From assembly GCA_041586155.1 (NCBI GenBank), contig JBFHAT010000002.1, positions 61,235 to 125,234 on the forward strand: a DNA stretch of 64,000 nucleotides, read 5' to 3'. The notes beneath the pieces were generated by a model. That model was not told where the DNA came from. It saw only the letters and a program-made list of their open reading frames with translations, and ran no database searches. The position numbers and the translations under genes were made by a program. The stretch comes from JBFGJH01 sp041586155 (lineage in GTDB: Bacteria > Actinomycetota > Acidimicrobiia > Spongiisociales > JAENVV01). Shown here one piece after another: positions 41,963 to 51,324 of this stretch. Within the stretch, counting starts at the first letter, position 1. Every line of letters begins with the position of its first letter.

Positions 41963-44900
41963 GTGGCCCGGGACTCGTTTGCCCATCTCCATTTGCATAC
42001 CGAGTTCTCCATGCTCGACGGCGCAGCCCGCGTCGCCGACGTTGTCTCGACGGTGTCGGCCGACGGACAGCCGGCTGTGGCCATCACGGATCATGGAGTT
42101 CTCTACGGAGTCATCGACTTCTACAAGACGGCGACCGCCGCCGGCGTGAAGCCGATCATCGGGGTGGAGGCCTATGTGACGACTGGGAGTCGGTTCGATC
42201 GCCCGCGAGGTGCTGAGAACCGTCGCTTCCACATGACCCTCCTCGCCGAGAACCAAATCGGCTACCAGAACCTCATGAAGCTGGTGTCATCCAGCTACCT
42301 CGACGGGTACTACTACAAGCCGCGGATGGACCTAGAGCTGCTCAGCCGCCACTCGAGCGGCATCATCGCCACCTCGGGTTGCCTCGGTGGGCAGGTCGCG
42401 TCGCTCCTCGCCCCCGATGCGTCTCGCGAAGAGGGCAACACAGGAGTGACGAGGGACTTCGACGCTGCGGTCGAGGCGGCTTCCACATATCAGGACATCT
42501 TCGGGCGTGACAACTTCTTCATAGAGATCGCCGACCATGGCATCGAAGCCCAGCGCCGGATCCTTCCCGATCTGGTCGACATCTCCAAGCGACTCGGAGC
42601 GCCGTTGCTTGCCGCCAACGACGCCCACTACATCCGAGCAGACGACCACGAAGCCCACGACGTCTTGCTGTGCATCCAGACAGGGTCCACCGTCGACGAC
42701 CAGGACCGCTATCGCTTCGAGGGTCGTGGGCTGTACCTCAAGTCGGCGGCAGAGATGCGAGCGTTGTTCCCCGACCACACCTATCCGGCCGCCTGCGACA
42801 ACACGCTGCTGATCGCGGACAGAGCGGACGTCGAGCTTGACTTCGATCGAATCCTCCTTCCTGCTTTCGATGTCCCCGAGGGTCACACCGAGGCCTCCTA
42901 TCTGAAGGAGCTGGTCTACGAGGGCGGCAAGCGTCGTTATGGCTCGATGCTGCCGATCGAAGTGTCGGAGCGTATCGAGCACGAGCTGGGGATCATCGAG
43001 GACATGGGCTTCCCGGCGTACTTCCTGATCGTGTGGGACCTGATCCGCTTCGCCAAGCAGCGGGGCATCCGCACCGGCCCGGGTCGCGGGAGCGCAGCCG
43101 GGTCGATCGTCGCCTACTGCCTGGAGATCACCGACCTCGACCCGATTCGATACGGCCTCATCTTCGAACGCTTCCTCAATCCCGGCCGCCTGCAGATGCC
43201 GGACATCGACATGGACTTCGATGAGCGGTATCGGGCGGATGTGATCCGCTACGCGGCGGAGCGGTACGGATCCGACCACGTCGCCCAGATCGTGACGTTC
43301 TCGACGATCAAGGGCCGTCAGGCCACCCGCGACGCTGCCCGAGTACTCGGCTACCCATTCGGCGTGGGGGACCGGGTGTCGAAGATGCTTCCCGCCCCGA
43401 TCCTCGGTCGGGAGGCGTCACTCGATCAGTGCTTGACGCCACCGCCGCCCGACGCCGACCCGATGTTGCGCGACTTTTACTCGAACGCCGCCGATCTGCG
43501 CAACGCATACGAACAGGACGCCGACGTCCGTCGGGTCGTCGATACCGCTCGCGGTCTCGAGGGTCTCCGCCGTCAGGATTCGATCCACGCTGCCGCCGTC
43601 GTCATCTCGCCGCAACCCGTGACCGAGCTCGTGCCTGTCCAGCAAAAGGGAGAAGGCGCCGAGATCGTCACCCAGTATGAGATGGGGGCGGTGGAGAGCC
43701 TCGGCCTTTTGAAGATGGATTTCCTGGGGCTCCGTAACCTCTCGACGATCGAACGCTGCCTGGAGCTCATCGAGCAGGGCACCGGCAAGCGCATCGACAT
43801 CGACCGTATCCCGCTCGATGACGAAGCCACGTTCGAGCTGTTGCGGCGAGGCGACACGATCGGCGTGTTCCAGTTGGAGAGCACGTCGATGCGGAGCTTG
43901 ATCCGCAGTCTCCAGCCGGAGAGCTTCGACGACATCATCGCCGTGAACGCGCTGTTCCGTCCCGGGCCGATGGGTCAGAACATGCATCATGCCTACGCCG
44001 ACCGCAAGAACGGCCGCGAGCCGGTGACCTACCCGCATTCGGCGACCGAGAAGTTCCTTCAGCCGACCTACGGCATCATCGTTTACCAAGAACAGGTGAT
44101 GCAGGTGGCCCAACAGCTCGCCGGCTATTCGATGGCAGAAGCCGACATGCTCCGTAAGGCGATGGGCAAGAAGGTCAAGTCCATCATGAAGGCCGAGAAG
44201 GAGAAGTTCGTCAACGGCTGCGTCGCTCAGGGCCACGACGAGCAGCTCGGCCGCGAACTATGGGACTCGATCGAGCCGTTCGCCGGGTACGGCTTCAACA
44301 AATCGCATTCTGCCGCATACGCCTATGTCGCCATGCAAACCGCGTTTCTCAAGGCCCACTTTCCGGCCGAGTACATGGCGGCGCTGCTCACGTCGACCAA
44401 ACGCGACAAGGACCGGACAGCCATCTACCTGGCCGAATGCCGGGCGATGGGGATCGAGGTGCTGGTGCCCGATGTCAATCGTTCCTCGACTGACTTCGCC
44501 ACCAGCGACAACAAGATCGTGTTCGGACTGTCGGCCGTACGCAATGTCGGTGAAGGGGTGGTCGAGCGAATCGTCGACTCTCGTGGCGACCGTCCGTTCA
44601 CCGATTTCATCGATTTCGTCGATCGTGTCGACGTCTCCGCACTCAACAAGCGGACGCTCGAATCCCTCATAAAGGCCGGCGCGTTCGACAGCCTCGGGTA
44701 CACCCGCAAAGGTCTGCTGCTGTCGTTCGAGGGCATTCTCGACGCCACGCTGACCCGGCGTCGTAACGAGGAGATCGGCCAGTTCTCGCTCTTCGGGGGG
44801 AGCGAGAGCCCCCTCGAAGTTGCGATGCCGGAGATCTCCGACGCCGAGTGGGACAAGAAGACCAGGCTGACGTTCGAGAAGGAGATGCTGGGTCTCTACA

Positions 44901-45469
44901 TTTCCGACCACCCCCTGCTGGGGATCGAGCGCGCCCTGCGTGCGGCGACGCACACGACGATCGCCGGCCTGGGCGAGCTGGCCGACGGCACCCGTACGAT
45001 GGTTGGGGGAGTGGTCGGTTCGATTTCGCGGCGGTTCACACGCAAGGGCGACCCGATGATCTTCTTCGAGCTCGAAGATCTCGATGGCGCGGTCGAGGTG
45101 CTGTGCTTTCCGAAGGTGACCGAGCAGTACGCACCACTGATTCGCGAGGACGCCATCGTCATCGTGTCGGGACGAGTGGACAACCGTGGTGACGAGGTCA
45201 AGGTGGTCGCCGCCGAGATCAGCGAGCCCAACCTCCGGCCGGCGGACGTCATCCGCTTGGAGATCCCCGCCCGAGTGCTGTCAGCCGACAAGGTGAAGCG
45301 GCTGCGCGAAGTGCTCATCAACCACCCGGGCGACACTCCGGTTCTGCTCCACATGACGTCCGAAGCCGGCCACAAGGTCGTGAAGATCGGTGACGACCAC
45401 CGGGTGGCGCCCCGCACGGCGCTGTACGCCGAGCTCCGCGAGTTGTTCGGCGAGCACGCGGTTCTGTGA
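41963..45469 (+). CDS. dnaE: DNA polymerase III alpha subunit (replicative)
   Basis: Catalytic subunit of the replicative polymerase. The protein is 1168 aa. The N-terminal PHP domain keeps its metal-binding motifs (HLHTEFSMLDGAARV, DHGVLYG, NDAHY), so it may provide proofreading as known for other actinobacterial DnaE1 enzymes. The polymerase core has GPGRGSAAGSIVAYCL near residue 372 and PDIDMDFDERYRADVI near residue 413 with catalytic aspartates. An OB domain lies near residue 1000. The start is GTG 41963 directly behind GGAGGGG, which can pair with the preceding CCCC. A TAACGT -10-like box lies at 41919-41924. Converges with the ATPase pair with no gap. Confidence 0.96.
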   Translation: MARDSFAHLHLHTEFSMLDGAARVADVVSTVSADGQPAVAITDHGVLYGVIDFYKTATAAGVKPIIGVEAYVTTGSRFDRPRGAENRRFHMTLLAENQIGYQNLMKLVSSSYLDGYYYKPRMDLELLSRHSSGIIATSGCLGGQVASLLAPDASREEGNTGVTRDFDAAVEAASTYQDIFGRDNFFIEIADHGIEAQRRILPDLVDISKRLGAPLLAANDAHYIRADDHEAHDVLLCIQTGSTVDDQDRYRFEGRGLYLKSAAEMRALFPDHTYPAACDNTLLIADRADVELDFDRILLPAFDVPEGHTEASYLKELVYEGGKRRYGSMLPIEVSERIEHELGIIEDMGFPAYFLIVWDLIRFAKQRGIRTGPGRGSAAGSIVAYCLEITDLDPIRYGLIFERFLNPGRLQMPDIDMDFDERYRADVIRYAAERYGSDHVAQIVTFSTIKGRQATRDAARVLGYPFGVGDRVSKMLPAPILGREASLDQCLTPPPPDADPMLRDFYSNAADLRNAYEQDADVRRVVDTARGLEGLRRQDSIHAAAVVISPQPVTELVPVQQKGEGAEIVTQYEMGAVESLGLLKMDFLGLRNLSTIERCLELIEQGTGKRIDIDRIPLDDEATFELLRRGDTIGVFQLESTSMRSLIRSLQPESFDDIIAVNALFRPGPMGQNMHHAYADRKNGREPVTYPHSATEKFLQPTYGIIVYQEQVMQVAQQLAGYSMAEADMLRKAMGKKVKSIMKAEKEKFVNGCVAQGHDEQLGRELWDSIEPFAGYGFNKSHSAAYAYVAMQTAFLKAHFPAEYMAALLTSTKRDKDRTAIYLAECRAMGIEVLVPDVNRSSTDFATSDNKIVFGLSAVRNVGEGVVERIVDSRGDRPFTDFIDFVDRVDVSALNKRTLESLIKAGAFDSLGYTRKGLLLSFEGILDATLTRRRNEEIGQFSLFGGSESPLEVAMPEISDAEWDKKTRLTFEKEMLGLYISDHPLLGIERALRAATHTTIAGLGELADGTRTMVGGVVGSISRRFTRKGDPMIFFELEDLDGAVEVLCFPKVTEQYAPLIREDAIVIVSGRVDNRGDEVKVVAAEISEPNLRPADVIRLEIPARVLSADKVKRLREVLINHPGDTPVLLHMTSEAGHKVVKIGDDHRVAPRTALYAELRELFGEHAVL

Positions 45470-46504
45470 TCAGGCCAGCGCCAGCGCTTCGGGACGGAGC
45501 CCCTCTACGCCGTCGATGAGCTGGGACAGTGCCTTGAGCGTCGTCGGGGCGACCGGCGTCCACGGGACCGTCACCACTGGGGTCCCATACCGGGCCGAGA
45601 ACTCCGAACGGACTCGGCGCTGATGGGTCGCCTCTCTGCTCCACCGCTCCAGATTGGCGACCAGGGCTTGATCTGCGCCTCGTGGAGCTCTGGCCTGCTC
45701 CCACGACGCGGGGAGGGCCCGGTTGAAGACGACCGCCCGAGGCGGCTTGGCGATCTCGGGCAGGCTCCGGTAGAACCTGGCCGCCTCGGCCACCGGAGCC
45801 GGGTCGGATGTCGTGACCACCAGGGTGATTGCGCGACGAAAGTGTCGATCGATCTCGCCGGCGCGCCGCCGCAGGCCGTCGTAAGTGGTGCGGAGATCGA
45901 ACAGAAACACGGTGACTCGCTCGAGCAGGTCGGATCCGAGGGCGGTGTCGACGATGCGCAATGCCGGCCGGGCCGCGAGGTTGAAGAGCTCACGGCGCCC
46001 GGGAAGGCTTCCGCCCGTGATCCAGCGGAAGAGCCGGCCGCCGATGAGGTCGGTGAGCTCGGTCGGGGCGGTGAAGAATTCGATGCCGCCGGCCGACGGC
46101 GGGGTGTCGACGACGACCACATCCCATTTGTTGGCTTCCAAATAGTCGGCCATCGTCTCAGCGGCGGCATATGACTGGCTGGCCGGGAAATGCCGGGTGA
46201 TCGTCGAAAAGAACTCGTTGTGCACGAGGCGCTCGGCCACGTCCGGCTTGGCGTGCCGGCGAGCGATCTCTGCCCACGAGCTCTCGGCGTCGAGCATCGC
46301 CGCCGATAGGGTCGGCAGCGAATCGTGCGCCCGAGGTTCGTTTCCCAGCTCGTCGAGCCCCAGTGCCGCCGCCAGGCGCCTCGCCGGGTCTACGGTGAGC
46401 ACCAGCGTCCGTAGACCATGTTCGGCGGCACGTATCGCTACCGCGGCGGAGATCGTCGTCTTCCCAACCCCCCCAGCACCGGTGACGAGCAACGGAATGC
46501 TCAC
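45470..46504 (-). CDS. ArsA/Get3-like ATPase, second of a pair (BagB-like)
   Basis: Deviant-Walker SIMIBI ATPase. The protein is 344 aa. The N-terminal P-loop is LLVTGAGGVGKTTISAAVAI, with VDPARRLAAALGL near residue 38 and VVVDTPPSAGGIEFF near residue 133. It resembles the second member of the mycobacterial Get3-like pair (Rv3679/Rv3680), which form a complex linked to stress tolerance. No arsenite cysteines are obvious, so an arsenic role is unlikely. The ATG overlaps the stop of the upstream ATPase gene by 4 nt. Abuts dnaE tail to tail. Confidence 0.85.
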   Translation of the reverse strand: MSIPLLVTGAGGVGKTTISAAVAIRAAEHGLRTLVLTVDPARRLAAALGLDELGNEPRAHDSLPTLSAAMLDAESSWAEIARRHAKPDVAERLVHNEFFSTITRHFPASQSYAAAETMADYLEANKWDVVVVDTPPSAGGIEFFTAPTELTDLIGGRLFRWITGGSLPGRRELFNLAARPALRIVDTALGSDLLERVTVFLFDLRTTYDGLRRRAGEIDRHFRRAITLVVTTSDPAPVAEAARFYRSLPEIAKPPRAVVFNRALPASWEQARAPRGADQALVANLERWSREATHQRRVRSEFSARYGTPVVTVPWTPVAPTTLKALSQLIDGVEGLRPEALALA

Positions 46505-47343
46505 ATCGACTCCAGTTCGTCGGCGAGCCGCTCGGCCACCTCGCCGGGGCCCGTGGCTCCGAACAGGTAGGGGAGCTGCGGACCCTCCGGAAGCTCCGCC
46601 AGCCAGCGTTGCTGTTCATCGTGCACGCCGGCGTGGAGGGCAGCTGCCGCTCCGATCGGAGAGGTCACGTCGGCAGGAACCGTCGCCCCGAGGGGTTCGA
46701 GAACACGGTTCGTGATCACCTCGGCGACGTTGGTCACTGCTTCGGCTTCCAGCCAGGCGAGGGTTTCGGTCGTCTCGACGACGGGCAGCTCTTCGGCCAG
46801 GGTCACCAGCACCAGTCCAGTCAGGTCGGGATCGGCCAGATACTCGCGCATCCACTGCACCTGCTCCCTGACCTTGCCGGCGCCCACCAGTTCTGCCACG
46901 GTGCGCGGGGCGCGCAGGTGAGAGCCGATCTGTCCGGACGGGGGAGCGTCGGCGACGACGAGATCCCATGCGTTGGTGCGCGCCTCGTACAACACCTTTC
47001 CGATCGTCACCACTTCGCGAATCCCCGGAGCCGCCGAGGCGAGCGCATCGAAGGCGCGGGCAATCGGGCCGATCCTCGTGACCTTGGGGACGCCGAGCTG
47101 TAGGCGGAGGTATTCATCGAGCGCAGCCGGCCGGTCGATGACGAGCGCGTTGATCCCTGCACGAGCCTCGATCGGTCGATATTCGAGATGGTCGAGGCCC
47201 AAATGCGCTGCCAGGCCCGTGTCGGCCATTCCGATGGCGAGCACGCGCCTCCCGCGTCGGGCTGCGGCGATGGCGAGCGCTGCCGCGACGGCCGATTTAC
47301 CGACACCGCCTTTGCCCGAGACGATCAGCAGGTTCTGGTGCAC
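46501..47343 (-). CDS. ArsA/Get3-like ATPase, first of a pair (BagA-like)
   Basis: The protein is 280 aa. The P-loop LLIVSGKGGVGKSAVAAALA starts at residue 5, with VIDRPAALDEYLRLQLG near residue 69 and DLVVADAPPSGQIGSHLRAP near residue 128; this arrangement matches the shorter partner of the mycobacterial Get3-like pair. The paired ATPases probably work as a heteromer, perhaps handling membrane proteins. The start is GTG 47343: the frame has a stop five codons upstream and the P-loop follows at once. TAGCCT lies 6 nt upstream, indicating a leaderless message, although GGAGG also abuts the start. Confidence 0.85.
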   Translation of the reverse strand: MHQNLLIVSGKGGVGKSAVAAALAIAAARRGRRVLAIGMADTGLAAHLGLDHLEYRPIEARAGINALVIDRPAALDEYLRLQLGVPKVTRIGPIARAFDALASAAPGIREVVTIGKVLYEARTNAWDLVVADAPPSGQIGSHLRAPRTVAELVGAGKVREQVQWMREYLADPDLTGLVLVTLAEELPVVETTETLAWLEAEAVTNVAEVITNRVLEPLGATVPADVTSPIGAAAALHAGVHDEQQRWLAELPEGPQLPYLFGATGPGEVAERLADELESM

Positions 47344-47349
47344 CCTCCA

Positions 47350-47355
47350 AGGCTA
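47350..47355 (-). promoter_or_regulatory. -10 hexamer, leaderless promoter of the Get3-like ATPase pair
   Basis: TAGCCT on the minus strand is followed by 6 nt and GTG 47343. The divergent gene at 47412 has TATCCT (47397-47402) 9 nt before its ATG. Confidence 0.4.
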
Positions 47356-47411
47356 GACCCGGGGCAGGGAACTATCGTTCTCCGATCGGCGCGGTATATC
47401 CTGAGGCCTCC

Positions 47412-47666
47412 ATGGTGTACTTCCGCCTGCTCTTCTTCGCAATCAGCTTCCTGGCGCTTGTCGTCGCGTCGGTGCCCCTGATTGTCCTCATCAATCTGGC
47501 GTCGGGAGATACCGGCTACGGCATCTGTCCCGGCGGGCTGAGCGCGTGCGATCTCAGCTATCTCAGTGGCATCGAGCTGGCTGTGCTGTTGACGATGATC
47601 CTCTTCACCTTCATCGCGCTGGTCCGGATTGCCGTGGTCTTGCGCCGGAGGATCGACGACTCCTAG
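47412..47666 (+). CDS. Small two-helix membrane protein of unknown function (84 aa)
   Basis: Not recognised. It has two membrane helices (about residues 4-28 and 52-76) and an outward loop with two cysteines, GYGICPGGLSACDLSYLSG, that could form a disulphide. The C-terminus is basic (RRRIDDS), placing both ends in the cytoplasm. TATCCT lies 9 nt upstream of the ATG, so the leader is only a few nucleotides. It overlaps the convergent small gene by 4 nt and diverges from the ATPase pair. Confidence 0.55.
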   Translation: MVYFRLLFFAISFLALVVASVPLIVLINLASGDTGYGICPGGLSACDLSYLSGIELAVLLTMILFTFIALVRIAVVLRRRIDDS

Positions 47667-47878
47667 CCCTGCGCCAGCGGGATCTCCAGGATCAACGTGC
47701 CATCTTCGGCCCGCCATCGGGCGTTGCCGATCAACGCAAAGTCGGTGTAGTCCCGCTCAGCTTGCTCGATGAACCTCTGTCGCTCCTGGCCGGCGACAGG
47801 AGGTAGCGCCCTCTCCTTGACGGCTTCGGCCCGGTCGCGAAACCGTTGGATCATGGCATCCACGTCGTATTCAGCCAT
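47663..47878 (-). CDS. Small soluble protein of unknown function (71 aa)
   Basis: Not recognised. The N-terminal half (MAEYDVDAMIQRFRDRAEAVKER) is a charged amphipathic helix. The second half has a two-stranded region ending RWRAEDGTLILEIPLAQG. An AGGAGG ribosome site lies 5 nt before the ATG, which is good evidence of translation. I recall similar short proteins in Acidimicrobiia near thioesterase or nth genes only vaguely and do not rely on it. Confidence 0.6.
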   Translation of the reverse strand: MAEYDVDAMIQRFRDRAEAVKERALPPVAGQERQRFIEQAERDYTDFALIGNARWRAEDGTLILEIPLAQG

Positions 47879-47937
47879 CCTGACCTCCTGGGACGAACAC
47901 TAACCTTCCCGTCGCGAGCGTCGCCGGAGCCGAATGC

Positions 47938-48468
47938 TCACCGCTCCCAACCTTCGCTCTCGAGAAGTTCGGTTACATCTTCTGAGATGAGGTACAGCCC
48001 GCTCGCCGTCACAGATGCGCGCGACTGGTTCTCTGCGTGGAGGGTGCCGGCGACACGTAGGCGCTTTCCCCGCACCTCGTCGACCCGTCCCGACACGATG
48101 AAGGCATCGTCCATCGTGGCCACGGCCGAATATCGAAGGTCCAATGTGCCGGTCACCGACATGACGCCGAGGCCGAGAATGCCTGCCCACACCATGATTT
48201 CGTCGAGGGCGGTGGCGGCGATGCCGCCGTGAAGCACACCGAACGTCCCCCGGTAATCAGGGCGGGGCCGAAAGCGCGCGGTCACGGCGCCGTCGGGCGA
48301 TCGGTCGAAGTGATCGAGGTGCATGCCCAACGGGTTGTCTCGGCCGCAGGCGAAGCAGCCATCGTCGTACTTGCGCCGAATCACGTCGACGAAGCGGGCG
48401 ACATCCGCTGCGCGATCGGAAGCGTCGCTCATGTCGATGGTCGTGTTGACCGGTCCACGGCCTCGCAT
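47938..48468 (-). CDS. PaaI-like hotdog-fold thioesterase
   Basis: Probably an acyl-CoA thioesterase; substrate unknown. The protein is 176 aa. The hotdog core includes CFACGRDNPLGMHLDHF near residue 38, FGVLHGGIAATALDEIMVWA near residue 78 (the HGG-A-x-x-D/E active-site helix) and a beta-sheet to the C-terminus. The CFACG cysteine pair is common in this actinobacterial subgroup. ATG 48468 is chosen because GGGAGG lies 12 nt upstream; ATG 48432 (12 residues shorter) fits the fold equally but has no ribosome site. Divergent from nth. Confidence 0.8.
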   Translation of the reverse strand: MRGRGPVNTTIDMSDASDRAADVARFVDVIRRKYDDGCFACGRDNPLGMHLDHFDRSPDGAVTARFRPRPDYRGTFGVLHGGIAATALDEIMVWAGILGLGVMSVTGTLDLRYSAVATMDDAFIVSGRVDEVRGKRLRVAGTLHAENQSRASVTASGLYLISEDVTELLESEGWER

Positions 48469-48517
48469 CGTAGTGGTGCACCTCCCGGGGTTAGCATCCG
48501 CCGACGGCAGGAGAGGA

Positions 48518-49195
48518 ATGGCCCGAGGGTTTCGACGAGCCGACGGAAGCGTCCCATCGCCGGCAGCGCGCGGCCAGGCCAGAGCCGTGGCAGCGCGGCT
48601 CGAGCGCCGGTACCCGGAGATCGGCACGGCGCTCAGCTACACCAATCCGTGGGAGCTGCTCGTGGCGACGGTCATCTCGGCTCAGACCACCGATGACAAC
48701 GTCAACAAGGTCACGCCGATTCTGTTCGCCCGATACCCGGACCCTGAGGCCCTGGCCGCAGCCGACCCCTCCGATGTGGAGGAAGTGATCTTCTCGACCG
48801 GTTTCTACCGGCAGAAGACTCGCTCCATCATCTCGCTCGCAGCAGATCTCTGTGAGCGCTTCGGCGGCGTGGTGCCTGACTCTATGGACCAACTCGTCAC
48901 GCTGCGTGGTGTCGGACGTAAAACGGCCTCGGTCGTACTCGCCGAAGCGTGGGGACTGCCCGCCATCGCAGTCGACACCCACGTCAATCGAGTTTCCCGC
49001 CGGCTGGGACTCACCGCCGAGTCGGATCCCGTGAAGATCGAACAGGATCTGAAGGCGCTCTTCGCGCTGAGCGAGTGGCCCTCCCTGTCGATGCGGATGA
49101 TCCAGTTCGGCCGCGACGTATGCGACGCTCGGCGGCCGCTGTGTGGTGAATGCCCGCTGGTGGACATCTGTCCGTATCCGGACAAGCTCTTGTGA
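48518..49195 (+). CDS. nth: Endonuclease III (DNA glycosylase/AP lyase)
   Basis: Removes oxidised pyrimidines and cuts abasic sites. The protein is 225 aa. The helix-hairpin-helix LRGVGRKTASVVLAEAWG near residue 127 contains the catalytic lysine, and the catalytic aspartate is in AVDTHVNRVSRRLG near residue 149. The C-terminal iron-sulphur loop is intact: C-x6-C-x2-C-x5-C in CDARRPLCGECPLVDIC. ATG 48518 is preceded by AGGAGAGG. The stop overlaps the MATE gene (GTGA), so the two are coupled although functionally unrelated. Confidence 0.94.
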   Translation: MARGFRRADGSVPSPAARGQARAVAARLERRYPEIGTALSYTNPWELLVATVISAQTTDDNVNKVTPILFARYPDPEALAAADPSDVEEVIFSTGFYRQKTRSIISLAADLCERFGGVVPDSMDQLVTLRGVGRKTASVVLAEAWGLPAIAVDTHVNRVSRRLGLTAESDPVKIEQDLKALFALSEWPSLSMRMIQFGRDVCDARRPLCGECPLVDICPYPDKLL

Positions 49196-50493
49196 ACCGA
49201 GACATCCTGCGGCTGGCTGTCCCGGCGCTGGGGGCGCTGGCGGCAGATCCGCTCGTGTCGCTCGTCGACACGGCGTTCGTTGGCCGGCTCGGTGAGATAC
49301 CGCTGGCGGCCCTGGGAGTCAACGCGGCGATCTTCGGGGTGGCGTTCTTCGTATTCAACTTCCTTGCGTACGGGACGACGCCGCTCGTTGCGGGCGCTGA
49401 AGCGCGTCGCGAACACGACCAGGCCCGAGGGGTCGTTTCGGCGGCAGGGTTGATGGCCGTCGCCCTGGGCCTCGTCGGCCTCGGCGTGCTGGCCACGGCG
49501 GGGGAGGCGATCCTCGATTTGATGCAGACGCCAAGGCAGGCGCTCGCCGATGCCCTGGTGTACCTGCGCATTCGGAGCCTTGCCGTCCCGGCGGTGCTGC
49601 TCATCTTGGTGGGGCATGGAGCCTTCCGCGGACGCCAGGACACGAAGACGCCGCTCGTCGTCACGGCGGCGCTCAACGCAGTGAACCTGGTTCTCGATCC
49701 GATTCTGATCTTCGGCTTCGGTTGGGGCCTGGCCGGAGCCGCTGCAGCGACGACGATTGCGCAGTGGATGGGCGCACTTTGGTTCGTCATATTGCTTCGC
49801 CAGGACTGGGTTGGAGTCTCGGCCGCGAGCCGGCGGCTCTCACCACTCGTTCGGGTGGCCGGGGATCTCACGATCCGGACGCTGGCACTGCTTGCCGCGC
49901 TCACATTCGCGACCGCCGTCGCAGCCGACGCCGGTGTCTCCGTCGTAGCCGGACATCAGGTGGTGTCGCAGTTGTGGCTCTTCTCCACCCTCGTGCTCGA
50001 CGCGTTGGCGGTGGCCGGACAAGCATTGGTGGGCAGGGCCGCCGGGGAGGCTGAGCCGAATCGGATCGACGATCTCGCTCGCCGACTGGCGTCGTGGGGT
50101 CTGCTCGGCGGAGCAGTGCTTGGCGTGGCGTTTGCGGTGGGGCTGCCGCTAATCCCGTCCCTGTTCGGCGTGGGCGGAGGCGCGGCGGACGAGATCGCCG
50201 GCGCTGCGCTGACGGTGGCCATCATTCAGCCGATCGGCGCCTTGGTGTTCGTCGGAGACGGTTTGTACATCGGCGCGTCGCGGTTCCGGCTGCTGACGGT
50301 ATCGACGGTGGTGGCGGGCGCAGCGGCCGTGGGATATTTCTTTGCCGCCGATCCGACCTCGCTGCGTGGTATCTGGGTAGGGATCGCGATCCTGCTGGTC
50401 GTCCGTCTGGGATTTCAATTGGGTGACTACCTCAGAAACGGCGGGCTCCTCCCGGCAAGTTCTGTCGGCCATGCGACAGAGGCGCGCTCATGA
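49192..50493 (+). CDS. MATE family efflux transporter (DinF-like)
   Basis: Cation-driven multidrug or metabolite exporter. The protein is 433 aa with twelve membrane helices in two similar halves. The N-terminus ILRLAVPALGALAADPLVSLVDTAFVGRLG is typical of the DinF branch, and GAFRGRQDTKTPLVVTAALNAVNLVLDPILIF near residue 145 is the family signature. The start is GTG 49192, overlapping the nth stop. Substrate is unknown. A 38-nt gap precedes the CcdA-like gene. Confidence 0.9.
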   Translation: MNRDILRLAVPALGALAADPLVSLVDTAFVGRLGEIPLAALGVNAAIFGVAFFVFNFLAYGTTPLVAGAEARREHDQARGVVSAAGLMAVALGLVGLGVLATAGEAILDLMQTPRQALADALVYLRIRSLAVPAVLLILVGHGAFRGRQDTKTPLVVTAALNAVNLVLDPILIFGFGWGLAGAAAATTIAQWMGALWFVILLRQDWVGVSAASRRLSPLVRVAGDLTIRTLALLAALTFATAVAADAGVSVVAGHQVVSQLWLFSTLVLDALAVAGQALVGRAAGEAEPNRIDDLARRLASWGLLGGAVLGVAFAVGLPLIPSLFGVGGGAADEIAGAALTVAIIQPIGALVFVGDGLYIGASRFRLLTVSTVVAGAAAVGYFFAADPTSLRGIWVGIAILLVVRLGFQLGDYLRNGGLLPASSVGHATEARS

Positions 50494-50531
50494 CTCGGCA
50501 CAGCATCGCCGTTACGCGAAACTGACGGTTG

Positions 50532-51296
50532 ATGGAGACGCTATCGCTCGTGTCGCTCGCTACCGCCGTGCTGTTTGGCGGGCTGTCGTTCATCTCTCCG
50601 TGCGTTCTGCCCCTCCTGCCCGGCTACCTGTCGCTCATGTCCGGCTATTCGGTCGCCGAGCTGCAGTCCGGCGAAGGCTCGGTGCGGCGCATGCTGGTGG
50701 TGACGTCGCTGTTCGTTGCTGGTTTCACAGCGGTGTTCGTGGCCCTGGGAGCCACGGCGACGAGCTTGGGAAGGTTCGTGCTCGCCAACCTGACGACCGG
50801 AACTCGCATCGCCGGCTGGATCGTGGTGGTGTTCGGGCTGGTCATCTTCTTCTCGGCTCTCACCAACGCATCGTGGCTGCAAAACCTCATGCGAGAGCGG
50901 CGGATGGACGTGCGCCCCAGCCGGTTCGGGAAGTTCGCCCCGCCGGTCATGGGTGTCGCCTTCGGGTTCGGATGGACGCCGTGCATCGGACCCGTCCTGG
51001 GAGGCATCCTCGCGCTGGCAGGGACCCAGGAGACCGTCGGTCAGGGGATCGTGCTGTTACTTGCCTATTCGGCGGGTCTGGGCGTCCCATTCATCCTGGC
51101 CGGCGTCGGCATGACGAGAGCATTCAAGACGATGACGTTCTTCCGCAAGCATCTCCGCACGATCAACGTGTTCTCGGGTGCGCTGCTGGCGGGGTTCGGC
51201 GTCTTGATGATCACCAACCGGCTGTTCATCGTGTCGGGCTGGGTGACCGAGGTGCTCGAGCGGATCCCCGGACTCGAACGGCTCGCCGCCATCTGA
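50532..51296 (+). CDS. ccdA: CcdA/DsbD-like membrane thiol-disulphide transporter
   Basis: Moves reducing power across the membrane for cytochrome c maturation or other extracytoplasmic thiol reduction. The protein is 254 aa with six membrane helices. The two redox cysteines lie in conserved positions: FISPCVLPLLPGYLS near residue 25 and GFGWTPCIGPVLGG near residue 151. No thioredoxin domain is fused. ATG 50532 directly follows an in-frame TTG; either could be used. No cytochrome c maturation genes are nearby, so the partner is unknown. Confidence 0.87.
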   Translation: METLSLVSLATAVLFGGLSFISPCVLPLLPGYLSLMSGYSVAELQSGEGSVRRMLVVTSLFVAGFTAVFVALGATATSLGRFVLANLTTGTRIAGWIVVVFGLVIFFSALTNASWLQNLMRERRMDVRPSRFGKFAPPVMGVAFGFGWTPCIGPVLGGILALAGTQETVGQGIVLLLAYSAGLGVPFILAGVGMTRAFKTMTFFRKHLRTINVFSGALLAGFGVLMITNRLFIVSGWVTEVLERIPGLERLAAI

Positions 51297-51324
51297 TGCT
51301 GTCGGGTTACCCTGACGTCCCCTC

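Noticed and set aside
51297..51324. Tryptophan attenuator leader before trpE
   Set aside because: Only 28 nt separate the genes, and there is no Trp-codon leader peptide.
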